This document shows positions 21,912 to 33,087 of a stretch of DNA of 64,000 nt, in pieces. This DNA comes from Branchiostoma floridae (taxonomy: Eukaryota > Chordata > Leptocardii > Amphioxiformes > Branchiostomatidae): contig NC_049984.1 of assembly GCF_000003815.2 (NCBI RefSeq), positions 8,672,459 through 8,736,458 on the forward strand, written 5' to 3'. Every line of letters begins with the position of its first letter. Position 1 is the first letter of the stretch. The translations under genes and the position numbers were made by a program. The notes under the pieces were generated by a model. The model worked only from the letters and a program-made list of their open reading frames with translations. It was not told where the DNA came from and searched no databases.

Positions 21912-24900
21912 ATGTCGTCGTCGAAGAAGAGGGGCAACATCTACCTATCTGGTGCAGGGCCTAGCGCATGGCATGAGGAATATCCCGTAGCCAAGGGAAA
22001 GCGCCAGTCGCCCGTCGACATCAACACAAACAAAACCAAGTTCGACCCGAAGTTGGCAGCCGATCCTCTGACTATTCGCTTCAGCGACAGCTGTTGTCAG
22101 AGCATCGTTAACACCGGAATCTCCTTCCAAGTCACCTCGAATGGGGCAGGATGTGGTGAGAAAAGTTATATGAATTTTGTTTGTCTGGTACCTGACATTT
22201 CTATTGATGGGTTCTTTCTGAAAATAGTGCAAAAATGGCTTATTGACAGGAAGTACAAAGATGCTTGCGTTAGTAACGTTTAACATCCACGAAAAAGCTC
22301 AGTCGGTGGAGTCATTTGAATCAAAAGCCAGCGGTTCGATCCCGGCCAAGGCGTTCTTTTTTCAACGCCCATTTCTTCTTATGTTTACTTTCACAATTCC
22401 TTCCAGTCCTTCTTTCTCTTCTTCTGAAAACAAATAAAAGTAGAAAATTCAGCAAATTCGTAGGCCTGTACATAAGACATCGGTCATTTTGTTCCATATA
22501 GATTTGAACAAAACAAAAAAAATTATGGAGTGGTAGCATTTTAGTACAAAATTGAACGTTAGACTAGAACCCATTTCGAATTACAGAACTATGTTCGTAA
22601 TGGGTTCGGCGGCGGAATTCAAAGGTCAACGACCGCAGGTATTGAACACGCCGTGCCGCACGCGGGTGGGTGGGGTGCTGGTAGAATGGAATCTAATACC
22701 AAATGTGTCTAGGTCGCTTTGTAGGAAAAGTATATAGCCAATTTGAGTCTCATTTGGTCTTCTGCAACCTGCACAATCCAGTTTCATCTAAGCCATCCAA
22801 ACATTGGTCAGTTTGTATGTTGTCCTCGAGTTGCGTCAAACCGAAGACACACACATGTGCAGTATGCCAGAACTATATGATTATATCTGTTCATTCTTCT
22901 GGTTTTCTTGCGATTATGTACAAGTCGAGTATGGACTGCGTGCTCACACAATCACGGTATTTTGTCAACAACGTATATCGTCAACACATATGACGAATTT
23001 GCTCAGACTTTTTTTCGTTAAAGATATCCTGAATAAAGAAACGACATATTTCCCCAATATAGAGCTCAGTGGTGGTCCTTTGGACAGCACTTACCAATTT
23101 GCCCAGTTCCACGCCCACTGGGGGGCTTATCTGAAGACCACGGGGTCTGAACACACCGTGGACGGAGTCTCCTACCCCGCAGAGGTCGGTATGTCAACTA
23201 TTAGATAAGCGTTAAGTTATAGAACTGTAGTTGTATATGTAGATGCCATAATTTGTACCCCGTACAATTGTTGTGCAATAAAACTATTACTATTAGAGGT
23301 ACAAATGTGGTGTATGCAACGTTACTTGTAAGGACGCATAGACTAGTTTAGTTTGGTTGTCACTGATTCGATGTTGCGCAGGTAGAGAGACCGCCTCTTC
23401 CAGGAAATAATTCTGAAGCAAAATATGTGTATGGGAAGGGAGTATAACCCTTTAGTGATAAGAACACCCTAGCCTCGGTTTCTTGAGCCGTTTAAATTTC
23501 AGGAAATGTTGGAATGGGACATATATTCCAGTCAAAAAAAATGCGCAACTGGCAGTCATTATACTGCAATTAAACCCATCACCTGTAGTGATACAGACAT
23601 CTATATCCAGAACAATGATTGATATACTTCGATGAAGGTTAGATATAACGTTACTTTTGCAAATGTCACTGGCGAAAGGTTGTGGATGCTACCTGAGACG
23701 TATAACCGTTTCCAAAAGCATGTCCAGTTGCTTGATAATGTTGATTAACTGCTTTTTGGCGTAACTATTTATATACCACTGGTTCAACGTGGGTGACTAT
23801 TTTCATCCGATTTGTAAGACATACATGTACATTTGTTGCTGGAAGTAATACATTCTTGATAACATCATTTCCAGCTTCATCTGGTGCACTGGAACACTAA
23901 GTACGATGATTTCAAGGATGCTGTGGACAAGCCTGACGGACTGGCTGTGATCGCTGTCTTCTTTAAGGTCTTTGCTAATTTATCCCACCTATTGACACAG
24001 TAGATATTAGAGAATGCATAGGTGTTTCATAAAAGGCCATTTTTACGTAAATGTAGTGGAAATTTGATTTCAAAGACGATTTAAAATCATTCAAACTAAT
24101 TCAAATACGTCATTTCCGCAAACATGTATGCAGAGAGGAAAGGAGCACCCAGGCTTCGGGAAGATCCAAGACTTGTTCTCGAAAATTCCCGCCAAGGTGA
24201 GAATCCCCCCCTTTGACTTTCAGTGGATTTGCAAACATGAAACCTCGTTCATTTAACACAAAAGCCAAATATAACAGTAATGATACATCTTTTTTGTACG
24301 TTTTCCTTAACTATCCAAATTATAGATCTAGTTTTGTTCCTCCACATACTCAACATCCTTTATATTAAGTTACCATGCGGAAAAATAAGTCCTTTGTTGC
24401 AGATTTGTGCAACCTGGTACCGTGGATTGGGCGGGCTCCCTTCCGAAGTTCGGGGTTGTAGGAGCTCTCCGCCGACAGGGTCAACTATGGCACTAGGTAT
24501 TAGTTTTACAGGATGTCCAACGTTAACAGCGTAAAATTTCCAAGGAGTGCCATATATAGTTGACCCAAGCGGCGGAGAGTTCCTACGGCCCCGAAGGGAG
24601 TCCGGCCAATCAACGATAGGCTGGATATTCGGACGATCCGGTGATACGGAACACACCGTGTTGTATTCTATATGTACCGGATGTTCCGACCATAAATAAC
24701 GTTTTCATGTTCCTTTGTCAGGGCGCCAAAGTGAACATCGACTTCGAGTTCAATCCAGGCTTGTTGATGCCGCCAGGTAGATGCTACTCCTTAGCCTGCA
24801 TAACATGCGCCTTATAGATTATTTGATATTTTGCTTGAACTTTTGGAGACAAACAATAACGGTACGTTTGATATGTTTGACTTGTTTGCTTCTAACATTT

Positions 24901-26195
24901 TTCCTCGTTATATGGCAGGAAATGTGGGAAACATTGCGCAACAGAATTTGTAACTTAGACGGTATTCTTGACTCAGTCTTGTCTCATGATATGCAATATT
25001 GAAATACTTCTCAAAGGGGTTTGAATGAGCTGAACCTATACTAATGGCGCTGCTGTAAAATAAATTGAAAAAAAACAATCCTGATCACAGCTCATTCGCT
25101 ACAACGCTACACGAAACTACAAGAGACTGAAACAATGTATTTGAACGTCATTGTTGCAAGCTCTACGTGGGTATTACACTGGGTAATTACTATCTAAAAA
25201 AACTATCTGACATTACAGTTTGAGTGAAGCTATGAGTTATCCTGACTCTTAAATACTATACAACACCCTTGGACCCGAGCCATACTACACCACTTCTGCC
25301 TTACATGCTGCCACAATGCATTACTCGCATCACGGAAGAGACACACTAACAATACCTCCGTGTAAGTAAAGAGTAAAGATTGGAGCCACAGTGCCCAATG
25401 TTCTGTGTTGTTCACAGATTCCGAAAACTACTGGACTTACCTCGGGTCCCTGACCACGCCTCCTCTGTACGAAAGCGTCACCTGGATCGTCATGAAGGAG
25501 CCTCTTGAGGTTTCTGTGGAACAGGTACATGTATCGAAGTCGATAGTTTTAGTAGAAAGTCTAGCAGCCACCAATTTTGACAATCTGATACCTAACGTTC
25601 TTCCGTATAGAGAAAGTGAGGAACACATTTTGACGGTTATATAGAAGAACATGTAATCACGTATGACGCACGTGAAATAGCTCTTGATTTTGTGAATTTG
25701 TATTTTTATTTATTAATGTGAATTTCTGGTGAATATCCTCTTTGATGCTAGCCTGGGTGCCATCCGGAAAGTAGTTCGCTCCGGCGTTCATTATATACTT
25801 TACACAGTCGCTTCTAGCTCAGACATTTATTACACACTATATACAGTACTAGTCGCTTCTCTGTGTTTCCAGAAGCGAACATGTGAGCGAACTACTATCC
25901 GGATGGGCAGGCTACTTTGATGCGGTGTCCCCTCTCACATTAAAGGCACCTGATTTTTTCATTGTGTCAGATTGCCATTCTGAGGACCCTGCTATGGGAG
26001 ACTCCTAACGGAGTTTCCCAGATGTACAACAACTTCCGACCTCCGGTGCCTCTTCGAGACAGGGTGATCAGGGCTTCTTTCGGTGGGCGTTCAGCCGCCG
26101 GCGCTATGATGGTGGCGGTCCCGGCTTGGGCTTGGGGCGCTGTAGTGGTGGGCCTAGGTGCCGTGACTTACACTCTGAGTAATATGTCACTCTGA
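21912..26195 (+). CDS. Alpha-carbonic anhydrase copy 3, with a hydrophobic C-terminal tail
   Basis: Coding exons are 21912-22155, 23063-23184, 23875-23967, 24134-24196, 24722-24776, 25418-25524 and 25971-26195, giving 302 aa. Zinc ligands are H98, H100 and H124. GSEHTVDG and SLTTPP are intact. The proton-shuttle position is Ile (NTGISF). Exon 1 starts directly with [16 protein letters not shown] ahead of the core, so the separate WGY exon seen in copy 2 is absent. An AG in the acceptor position (GTGCAG|GGCC) remains. After the core end (RASF, residue 265) about 37 extra residues follow. They are almost uncharged from about residue 270 to 298 and include [20 protein letters not shown]. With no signal peptide visible, a tail-anchored enzyme facing the cytosol is the simplest reading. 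Confidence 0.87.
22290..22365 (+). repeat. tRNA-like sequence (SINE head or tRNA pseudogene)
   Basis: AGCTCAGTCGGTGGAGT fits a Pol III A box and GGTTCGATCCC a B box, at tRNA-like spacing. A T6 run follows at about 22358. The acceptor stem does not pair, so this is not a working tRNA gene. It sits in intron 1 of copy 3. Confidence 0.55.
24421..24616. mobile_element. Inverted-repeat element with arms of about 75 bp
   Basis: The left arm contains GGCGGGCTCCCTTCCGAAG and CTCTCCGCCGACAGGGTCAA. The right arm carries the complements (TTGACCCAAGCGGCGGAGAG, CCCCGAAGGGAGTCCGGCCA). The short centre makes it a MITE-like hairpin. It lies in intron 4 of copy 3. Confidence 0.8.
25748..25916. mobile_element. 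MITE, TAGCCTGGGTACC family
   Basis: It starts TAGCCTGGGTGCCATCCGGA and ends CTATCCGGATGGGCAGGCTA, with internal GTAGTTCGCTCCGGCGTTCA. Last intron of copy 3. Confidence 0.85.
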
Positions 26196-26380
26196 GTCAT
26201 ATGTGCTGATGTGCAACGCCACCGTGCGGGTTTTGGTGACCTAACTATACATACTATTACACAAGACAATATCTTTTCCAACGATTTATCTTTTGTCCCT
26301 AAAGTTCAGCAACATGTCACAAAAGATATACTCTAAGCTGCTGACATAATTGTGCCCGTGCTTTGGATTCACCCAAACGT

Positions 26381-26578
26381 TTTCCCGTTGCTTGCATGTT
26401 TTAGTGTGAACACCTGAATCGCATATTACATATGTTGTCGTATCTCTACTCAAACATTTTCCCGTTGCTTGCATGTTTTAGTGTGAACAAATGTAAGGAT
26501 ATTACATATGTTGTCGTTTTCCCGTTGCTTGCATGTTTTAGTGTGAACAACTGAATCGCATATTACATATGTTGTCGT
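26381..26578. repeat. Three tandem units in the copy 3 3' UTR region
   Basis: Units start at about 26381, 26458 and 26517. Each contains TTTCCCGTTGCTTGCATGTT, TTAGTGTGAACA and ATATTACATATGTTGTCGT. Unit lengths are about 60-77 bp. They precede the AATAAA at about 26600 and so probably lie in the 3' UTR. Confidence 0.85.
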
Positions 26579-26599
26579 AGATGGCTATCCGCAGTATGA

Positions 26600-26605
26600 A
26601 ATAAA
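26600..26605 (+). terminator. Poly(A) signal, copy 3
   Basis: A canonical AATAAA lies about 405 bp past the stop codon of copy 3. It is the first good candidate on the sense strand. Confidence 0.55.
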
Positions 26606-26820
26606 ATGGCTATACATGTCAATCTGCCTGATCAATGTGTGGTTTGTAGTGTATCTTTCCTTGAAGTGTGAGCAAGGCGGAATGGCTTAACTGCCACGGT
26701 TATTCATATATTGAGATTTACCACATCTGTGGAAGGATTGTCATAACACCTTTCAGGATGTCAATCCAGAGACCTGACTGTTAGGTTTGACCCCCACATA
26801 TAGGGGTGGAATAGCCTATG

Positions 26821-27000
26821 TGCCTAGGTACCATCCGGAAAGTAGTTCGCTCCGGCGTTCATTATATATGCTATATACAGTCGCTTCTAGCTCTGACATT
26901 CATTACACACTATATACAGTCGCTTCTCTGTGTTTCCGTCGGATAGCAGAAGCGAACATAGCTATTGGAGCGAACCACTATCCGGATGGTACCCAGGCTA
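26821..27000. mobile_element. MITE, TAGCCTGGGTACC family
   Basis: It starts GCCTAGGTACCATCCGGAAA and ends TATCCGGATGGTACCCAGGC. It is the best preserved inverted pair of the four copies near copies 2 and 3. Confidence 0.87.
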
Positions 27001-27010
27001 GGGATGGAAT

Positions 27011-27171
27011 ACTCTCCAAGCAGAAGTTAGGCTCCGGTTGTTTCTTTACGGTTATTTTTTCGGCGTTTTTATCGGACTTTCTGTTAAATGTGAAACACTC
27101 ACAAAACGGTACAAAATCGAAAGCGCCTAAAAACGTCAAAAACAGCTGAAGCCTAGCCTCTGCTTGGAGAG
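27011..27171. mobile_element. Inverted-repeat element with CTCTCCAAGCAGA ends
   Basis: ACTCTCCAAGCAGAAGTTAG at the left is matched by CCTAGCCTCTGCTTGGAGAG at the right. It is related to 18600-18750. Confidence 0.75.
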
Positions 27172-27229
27172 AAGGATGGAACCCTATCCATTTGGAGACA
27201 CGTGTCCTTTTACGTACGGTACGTGTACA

Positions 27230-27470
27230 TGGCTTTCTTGGAACACGGACCGGGACCTATGGCTTTGAAGAAATACCTCTCATCTGAGACCTAGAGGACG
27301 TCTTAACCACACCTAGGTATTCATTTTCACCAGAGTCAAGTGAGGAAATAGGTGTAAGGCGCCTTTCCCAAGGACACGAGACCGGGGCCTGCCATGGATT
27401 CGAGCCCGGAGCCTTTAGATTCTAAGCCAACAGCACTAACCACAAGTGTACCTTGTAATGGGCAGGCTTT
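27230..27470 (-). mobile_element. tRNA-derived SINE copy 1
   Basis: Read on the minus strand it begins with a tRNA-like head: GTGGTTAGTGCTGTTGGCTT resembles an A box and GGGCTCGAATCC a B box. A body follows with CCTTGGGAAAGG and CACTTGACTC. The same body recurs at 43250 and 44975, also on the minus strand. Confidence 0.75.
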
Positions 27471-27542
27471 TTCAGACTTACACTCAGGCGCGCACTGCAG
27501 TAATACTGTGTAGTGCGTGCATGAGTGTAGCACTAAAATACC

Positions 27543-27686
27543 AATCTCCAAGCAGATGCTACGACAGCCGATAAGATAGTATCAAAACTGGCAGAGGAGG
27601 GTATATGTCCCTTTGTTCGGCTATAGTCCCTGTATTGGCTAGCTTTGATGCTACATATAGGCACCGTAGGATCTGTTTGGAGATTA
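27543..27686. mobile_element. MITE, AATCTCC-family
   Basis: The ends AATCTCCAAGCAGATGC and ATCTGTTTGGAGATT are inverted repeats. Internal GATAGTATCAAA matches the copy at 9199. Confidence 0.85.
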
Positions 27687-27689
27687 CGA

Positions 27690-29289
27690 AAATGCAGGCA
27701 ACATAGGGTAATGCAAGGCTACATACGGTCTGAAGGCTTGGCTGGTCGCCCACTACAGCTGGGATCACAACAGGATTATAGGAGGTGTCCATAGTGACTC
27801 ACACAATCATTGCAAAGTTACCGTGGGTATCACATATTACACACGACCTGAGTGCAATTAAGATTCCTGTACTACTCCGAGCGTATCAGTAAAAAAAAGA
27901 GTCCGGTCTAAAATATAATTTGATTCCAAAGGCGTGTGTTTATAGGTCAATCCTAAATTCCCTTTCATACACGTACACCCTAACTGAAGTATCTGAAAGC
28001 TTGTTTATTACTGACAGCATCATGTAGTGAAGTTACGGCATCCAAGCGATTGTCGGATGTGTGCGCATTTCTTTCCTGAGTGCTGCGGTCAGGCGCTGGC
28101 GGCTGAAGAGGGGCTCTGGTGGGTAGTGGCTAGCTAGTTGCAGTTATAGATGCCATAAATATCGTTTCATCGGACAGATTATTGTGAAAACAGCAAACCT
28201 GAACGATTTTTTTTTAAATCCCTAAAGTAGCTACATATGAAAAGCCACGACCGTAGGGCATTTTTGCACAGAATGTGTAAAAACAAGCTTAAGCCCACTT
28301 TATTGAGTATTGAGCAAATATCTCTGAGAAGAAATTGCGCATTGCTTTCCAACTCGACAACCGCCCGACACATCGCTATACCATGACGCAGGAGCGTAAT
28401 CAATTATGCAGTCACGCGTTAACTTACGTAAATATACAGACATGGTAAGGCCATGCCTTGCTTGTATTTCGAAGTCAAAATGTCCACCTTAAAATTTAAA
28501 CGGGGTTAAAGTATAACCACACCTATTATGCAAAGTCCTTGGAAGTCGGAAAGCTAATAAGATTGTGAGAAAGCTAATAAGATTGTGTACTTGTTTACAA
28601 ACTGAGGCTTCGTCCACGGAGAGAATCGGGCAGGCCAGGGGAAAACTTGTGTTTCCGGTAACCTGACCGACCCAACCAGAAATCTGCTGATCCTAGCCTT
28701 TTTGGGGACGACCACTTGCAAGGGACATAAAGATTTCGATCTGACATCGTTGTAGACGTTTCAGCACGTCCTCCTTAATGTTGCAACAGAAATTGCACTT
28801 GTGCAATGTATATCTGCATTATTGAAATGTGATGCTGGTCGTGGTGTTTTGTATTACATTTGTATTTTAAACTGTACTTGCTGGATCCAATTTTGGCCTA
28901 AATCTGAGCAAACAAACGAAGCCAAAATCATCAGGTAATCCATTCCTACCCGACCCTATTTTTTTCAGGACCATAATTAGAAAACACGACATTACTTTTC
29001 CCAGGCCTTACCACGGGGCCGTTTCCTCACGACAGGTGTGTTGGCAGTTGGCAGGGCAACGATACTGACAACAGCAATCTGCCAGGTCGTTCTGGAACGG
29101 CTGCATACTAGTATGCAATGAGCTTATGAAACTTGAAGGATATATGGTTCCGGACCGAACGTATTCAAGTTAACGTCGTTTTAGATGAGAAGTACGATTG
29201 TGGCACGCCTAGAGGACCGGATGACCATGGTAACAGTTTGATACAGAGGTAGCCACACGTAACAACTATACACGCAGCAGTTACGAGCC
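27690..29289. other. Spacer upstream of copy 4
   Basis: No gene is recognised. The only small repeat I see is AAGCTAATAAGATTGTG in two adjacent copies at about 28551-28587. The copy 4 promoter presumably lies in the right-hand part, but it lacks the CRE/HNF4-like module of copies 1 and 2. Confidence 0.4.
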
Positions 29290-32200
29290 ATGGGCTGTTC
29301 ATGTTCGTCTGTGCGGGAAAGGGACGTGGGTTACCCGCCGAAACTGGTAGCTGTTCACTACCCCGGGATGACACAGTCTCCCGTCAATATCGACACAGTG
29401 GACCCGCTGGTGATGTACTGTGACGCCTACCTGTTGTCACATCCGCTAACACTGCAGAACTACCGGCCAGGATGCGCCCGGAGGATGGTTAACGATGGGA
29501 ACACCTTTAAGATAGAGATGCGTCAGGAAAAACAAGAGTCAGTTGCTTCTCTACCGGGTCACATCACTGGCGATAGCGAAGGTAAAGGGCTTGTTCACAT
29601 CAATGATGCCATACTTGAAATAGCCGTGCATGTGTCGTACAACCTTCAGCTGCCTTCAAAATATGGAAAATGATGTCTTAGATCCTTGTCGATGGTTGGT
29701 TATGTCAAATTCAATTTTTCGGAAATTTCTACGACAGCAAAATCCTACGACGACCTACGATGAAAAATATGTGACCGCACCGTAACAAAATTGCGAATGA
29801 ATGTCTTTCATCCTGAGAAGTCGCAGAAATTTCTTCCCATTCAATCCAACTAACAATGTGTTGTTTTCGCACACACAAAAAAAATAGCAAACGTGCCTAA
29901 AATAAGCGGAGGCCCGCTGCATGATGAGTTCAAGCTGCTACAGATCCACGCACACTGGGGCGCCACGGACCAGGACGGGTCCGAGCACACGGTGGACGGG
30001 GACGTCTTTCAGGGAGAGGTAAATAAAATGTAGCTTGTCTGGTTACTTTCCCACATTGATTGATTAAATCATAAAATGATTGATGGTAAACAAAAACGTG
30101 TACTTGATACGCTTTCCTCATCAATTAAGCAAGGTCCTAATTTGCACAATTCATATAAAATACGTTGGTCCTCATCAAAGTTACTCAGCGTTATAGGTCA
30201 AAATCCATGAAATTACATTTATGCCTTTTTAATTCATCCTATTTCACGTCTACAACTAAACGCTCCTGTAATCTAAACGAAGGTGTTAGAGGGTCTAAAC
30301 GTATGCCAAGGCACAAGAAGCTATTTATTTCAAGCTCAAAAATCATGATCATAGCTTGTGTGGAACATAAAATGATCTAAAATCAAACACAAAGGCATAT
30401 TGAACGTAACGTTGCACACGTTTTCAACCCGTCCGACCAAGGCTTGAAGCTCCTTGGTAGGGTAAAAAAATGACACATACAATGCGTGCGTGTCACGAAC
30501 AATTAAGAGTCTATATACAAGGAGGTTCTTTAGTTGTTTTGTTCTCTCTCTATAACCTACTTGATACAGATGTAAAGTAGCATTGGATGGACGAAATCTG
30601 TGTAAACAGTGTCAGGCATGAAGCGCGTTTAATCTCTGTGTTGTTACATTTTCCAGGTACATCTGGTGCACATGAACACCAAGTACCCCTCCTTCGAACA
30701 AGCGCTGACCAAACGTGACGGACTGGCCGTACTTGGAGTATTTCTTCAGGTCCGGATATTCCATATAAATTTAAAAGGCGTGGTAATACCATGAGATCTT
30801 TCTAGATACTTAGTACTAGGTAGTAAACAGTTTGGTGCAATTCAAAACCTTTGACAACAGATGCTAACTGTATGTTCGATCCTGTACATTGCATCAAACA
30901 ACAGACCGTTAACGTAGCGCTACTACATGTACAGTACATGCATATTTGTTTTCTTGAAGAATCAAAGTGTGATTCCCATGTCTGCAGCTCACAGACGAAG
31001 GGCATGAGGGACATGAAAGTTTCAAAACCATCACAGACAAGCTGGACAGTATCAGTTATAAGGTAGGTCGGCAGTCATGTTACCTACTGATACAATCTTT
31101 TACTGTCATTATGGAAAACGACATATGCATATGGTACATATATTTAAAAGAATGACATTTCTAACAAAAGCAACAATGGTTTGATAGTTTGGGGGATATT
31201 TGTTTGAATTCTTTGTTAAGAATGAAGGAGGGAGTTTTTACAAAGAAATTATTAATAGTCTTTATAGAAAAGATGTGATATCCACGGTAACTTTGCTGAT
31301 GAACCAATAAAGTAATTTTTGGTGTTCCTTTTATACAATCAAATGGTTTCTGCTTGCTTTGTTGGTGTGTTAGGGCGACAGTGTTGACCTCGATGACAAC
31401 TTCAACCCACAATGCCTCATTCCAGACGGTAAGAGAACATGTTTGACCATAATACAGTATTTATCAAAGACAGGCATTCCTTTCATGGACATCAAAGTCA
31501 TTTTCACAGTAGAAATGACACAGGGAAAAAAAATAAAATGCACTTAAGCTACCGTTCCTTGGTGCGGCCTATACCGGGGTTGAGGTTCTGCATAGCAGAC
31601 AGAGTGTTTGTAAGTTGTACAGAAATGGTGTTAGACATGTGTGGCAGTGAGCATGTTCTCATATACTAGTACAAAATGTAATACATGTTTCTTCTCCAGA
31701 TCACCAAAAGTACTGGTCCTACCCTGGGTCACTGACAACAGGTGGTTACCAGGAATGTGTCATCTGGATTATCTTTAAGAACACCCTCAAGGTGTCTCAC
31801 CAACAGGTGTGTGTCAAGTCCTGTCTTTGCACCTAACAACATTTTAACACCTTAGTCAGCTGTCTGCCATCTCTCCCAAGTTGTATCTTATTCTTATAAG
31901 GCCTCACTATCTTGGCTATATGGAAGATATATAAATTTTCATCCATTTTGTGACAATATTGTATATCATACAAAAAAGCTGCAAAATCAGGAAATATTTG
32001 CCTTAAGTTGACATAAAAATGCCAGAGAGCAGATACTAATGAATGAAGTCTTCCAAAGTCAAAAAAAGAAAATGTGGAAGAAAAAAATCATTTGGAGTGA
32101 TTTCCTGATATAGACAGATCAATATTATACATACTTCTTATAAGACCTTATATTACGTCTTGTTAAAGTGTACAGCTGACCAATGTTACACCTTGCCCCT

Positions 32201-32401
32201 CTCTCCCAGCTGGAGGCACTGCGGAGTCTACGGTCCTATCCTCGAGGGAAGGACCCTAAAATAGTTCGCGATCCTATCACAGAGAGAAGACTGAGCGCTC
32301 ACATCCTGGACAACTACAGGACAACACAGCCTCTTCACAAGAGGCGCATCAGGGCATCATTCCCTGGCAACTACTCTATGTACACATTTCAGAAAAACTG
32401 A
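29290..32401 (+). CDS. Divergent alpha-carbonic anhydrase copy 4, with a predicted acylated N-terminus
   Basis: Coding exons are 29290-29581, 29888-30018, 30657-30749, 30988-31062, 31374-31428, 31700-31806 and 32210-32401, giving 314 aa. The start GCCATGG is a strong Kozak match. The N-terminus MGCSCSSVRERD fits MGxxxS for N-myristoylation, with Cys3 and Cys5 available for palmitoylation. Zinc ligands H118, H120 (HAHWG) and H143 (VHLVHMN), E130 and T228 are kept. Unusual changes are SLTTPP to SLTTGG (residues 226-231), the conserved Trp after the HLVH motif to Met147, and the shuttle His to Asn (NDGNTF). A roughly 20-residue basic insert (YPRGKDPKIVRDPITERRLS) precedes the last strand. No tail anchor is present. 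Catalysis is plausible, but kinetics may be altered. Inner-face membrane attachment is inferred. Confidence 0.88.
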
Positions 32402-32738
32402 TGGATCTTTAGTTACTTCTTGATGGTGGTAAGACCTAGGGAAAAAATGTTGTTTTTCGGTTACTCTACTAACCAAAGCAAAACCCTGCCTTTTTTCTGA
32501 CATGAGCTTTTTGACCTGACATTTGAGTGTTGAAAATGTTGTAGAATAGAATCGTTGTCAAACATGTTCTCCTTATTTCTGTCCCAGTAGAACCTTGTGT
32601 TCACAACATTTACCTGAATAATTAAAACATGATGTTGAAAATATCAGTGTACACATTTCAAATTTACATTGTTAAACTATATGTGCTTAACATTTTCTAA
32701 AATGAGACAATGGGACATTGACAGAGTGTAAAACATCC

Positions 32739-32774
32739 TTTATTCAGCTTGACAAGAGGGAAAACTTTAATAAA
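32739..32774. terminator. Convergent poly(A) signals of copy 4 and FEN1
   Basis: AATAAA on the plus strand (32769-32774) serves copy 4. TTTATT on the plus strand (32739-32744) is AATAAA for FEN1 on the minus strand. Because each signal lies beyond the other, the two 3' UTRs should overlap by several tens of bases. Confidence 0.6.
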
Positions 32775-33087
32775 ATGTTCATAGCTCTCTAATGACATTT
32801 CTCCAGTAGAACATGAAATACACCTGCAGCAGTGACATAACACCAGATACTCCATACAGATATATGTTAATATGATTCTTGTATCTATATAGGGACAACT
32901 ACAATGTATGTTTCATCTTCTTATAAAAGAGTCAGTTCATTCTTGGCTGCTTAGGTTTTTTTTTCTATCATCAGTTCTGAACTTGCTCAAGATCTTGAGA
33001 AAAAGTACAAGAAGGATAGACAGGCAGTAGTGAAATCTTCATGAGTAATATTCTTAAACTGTGTAAGCTCCATCAGGGACTGTATTT

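Noticed and set aside
22290-22365. Functional tRNA gene
   Set aside because: A and B boxes are present, but acceptor and anticodon stems do not pair.
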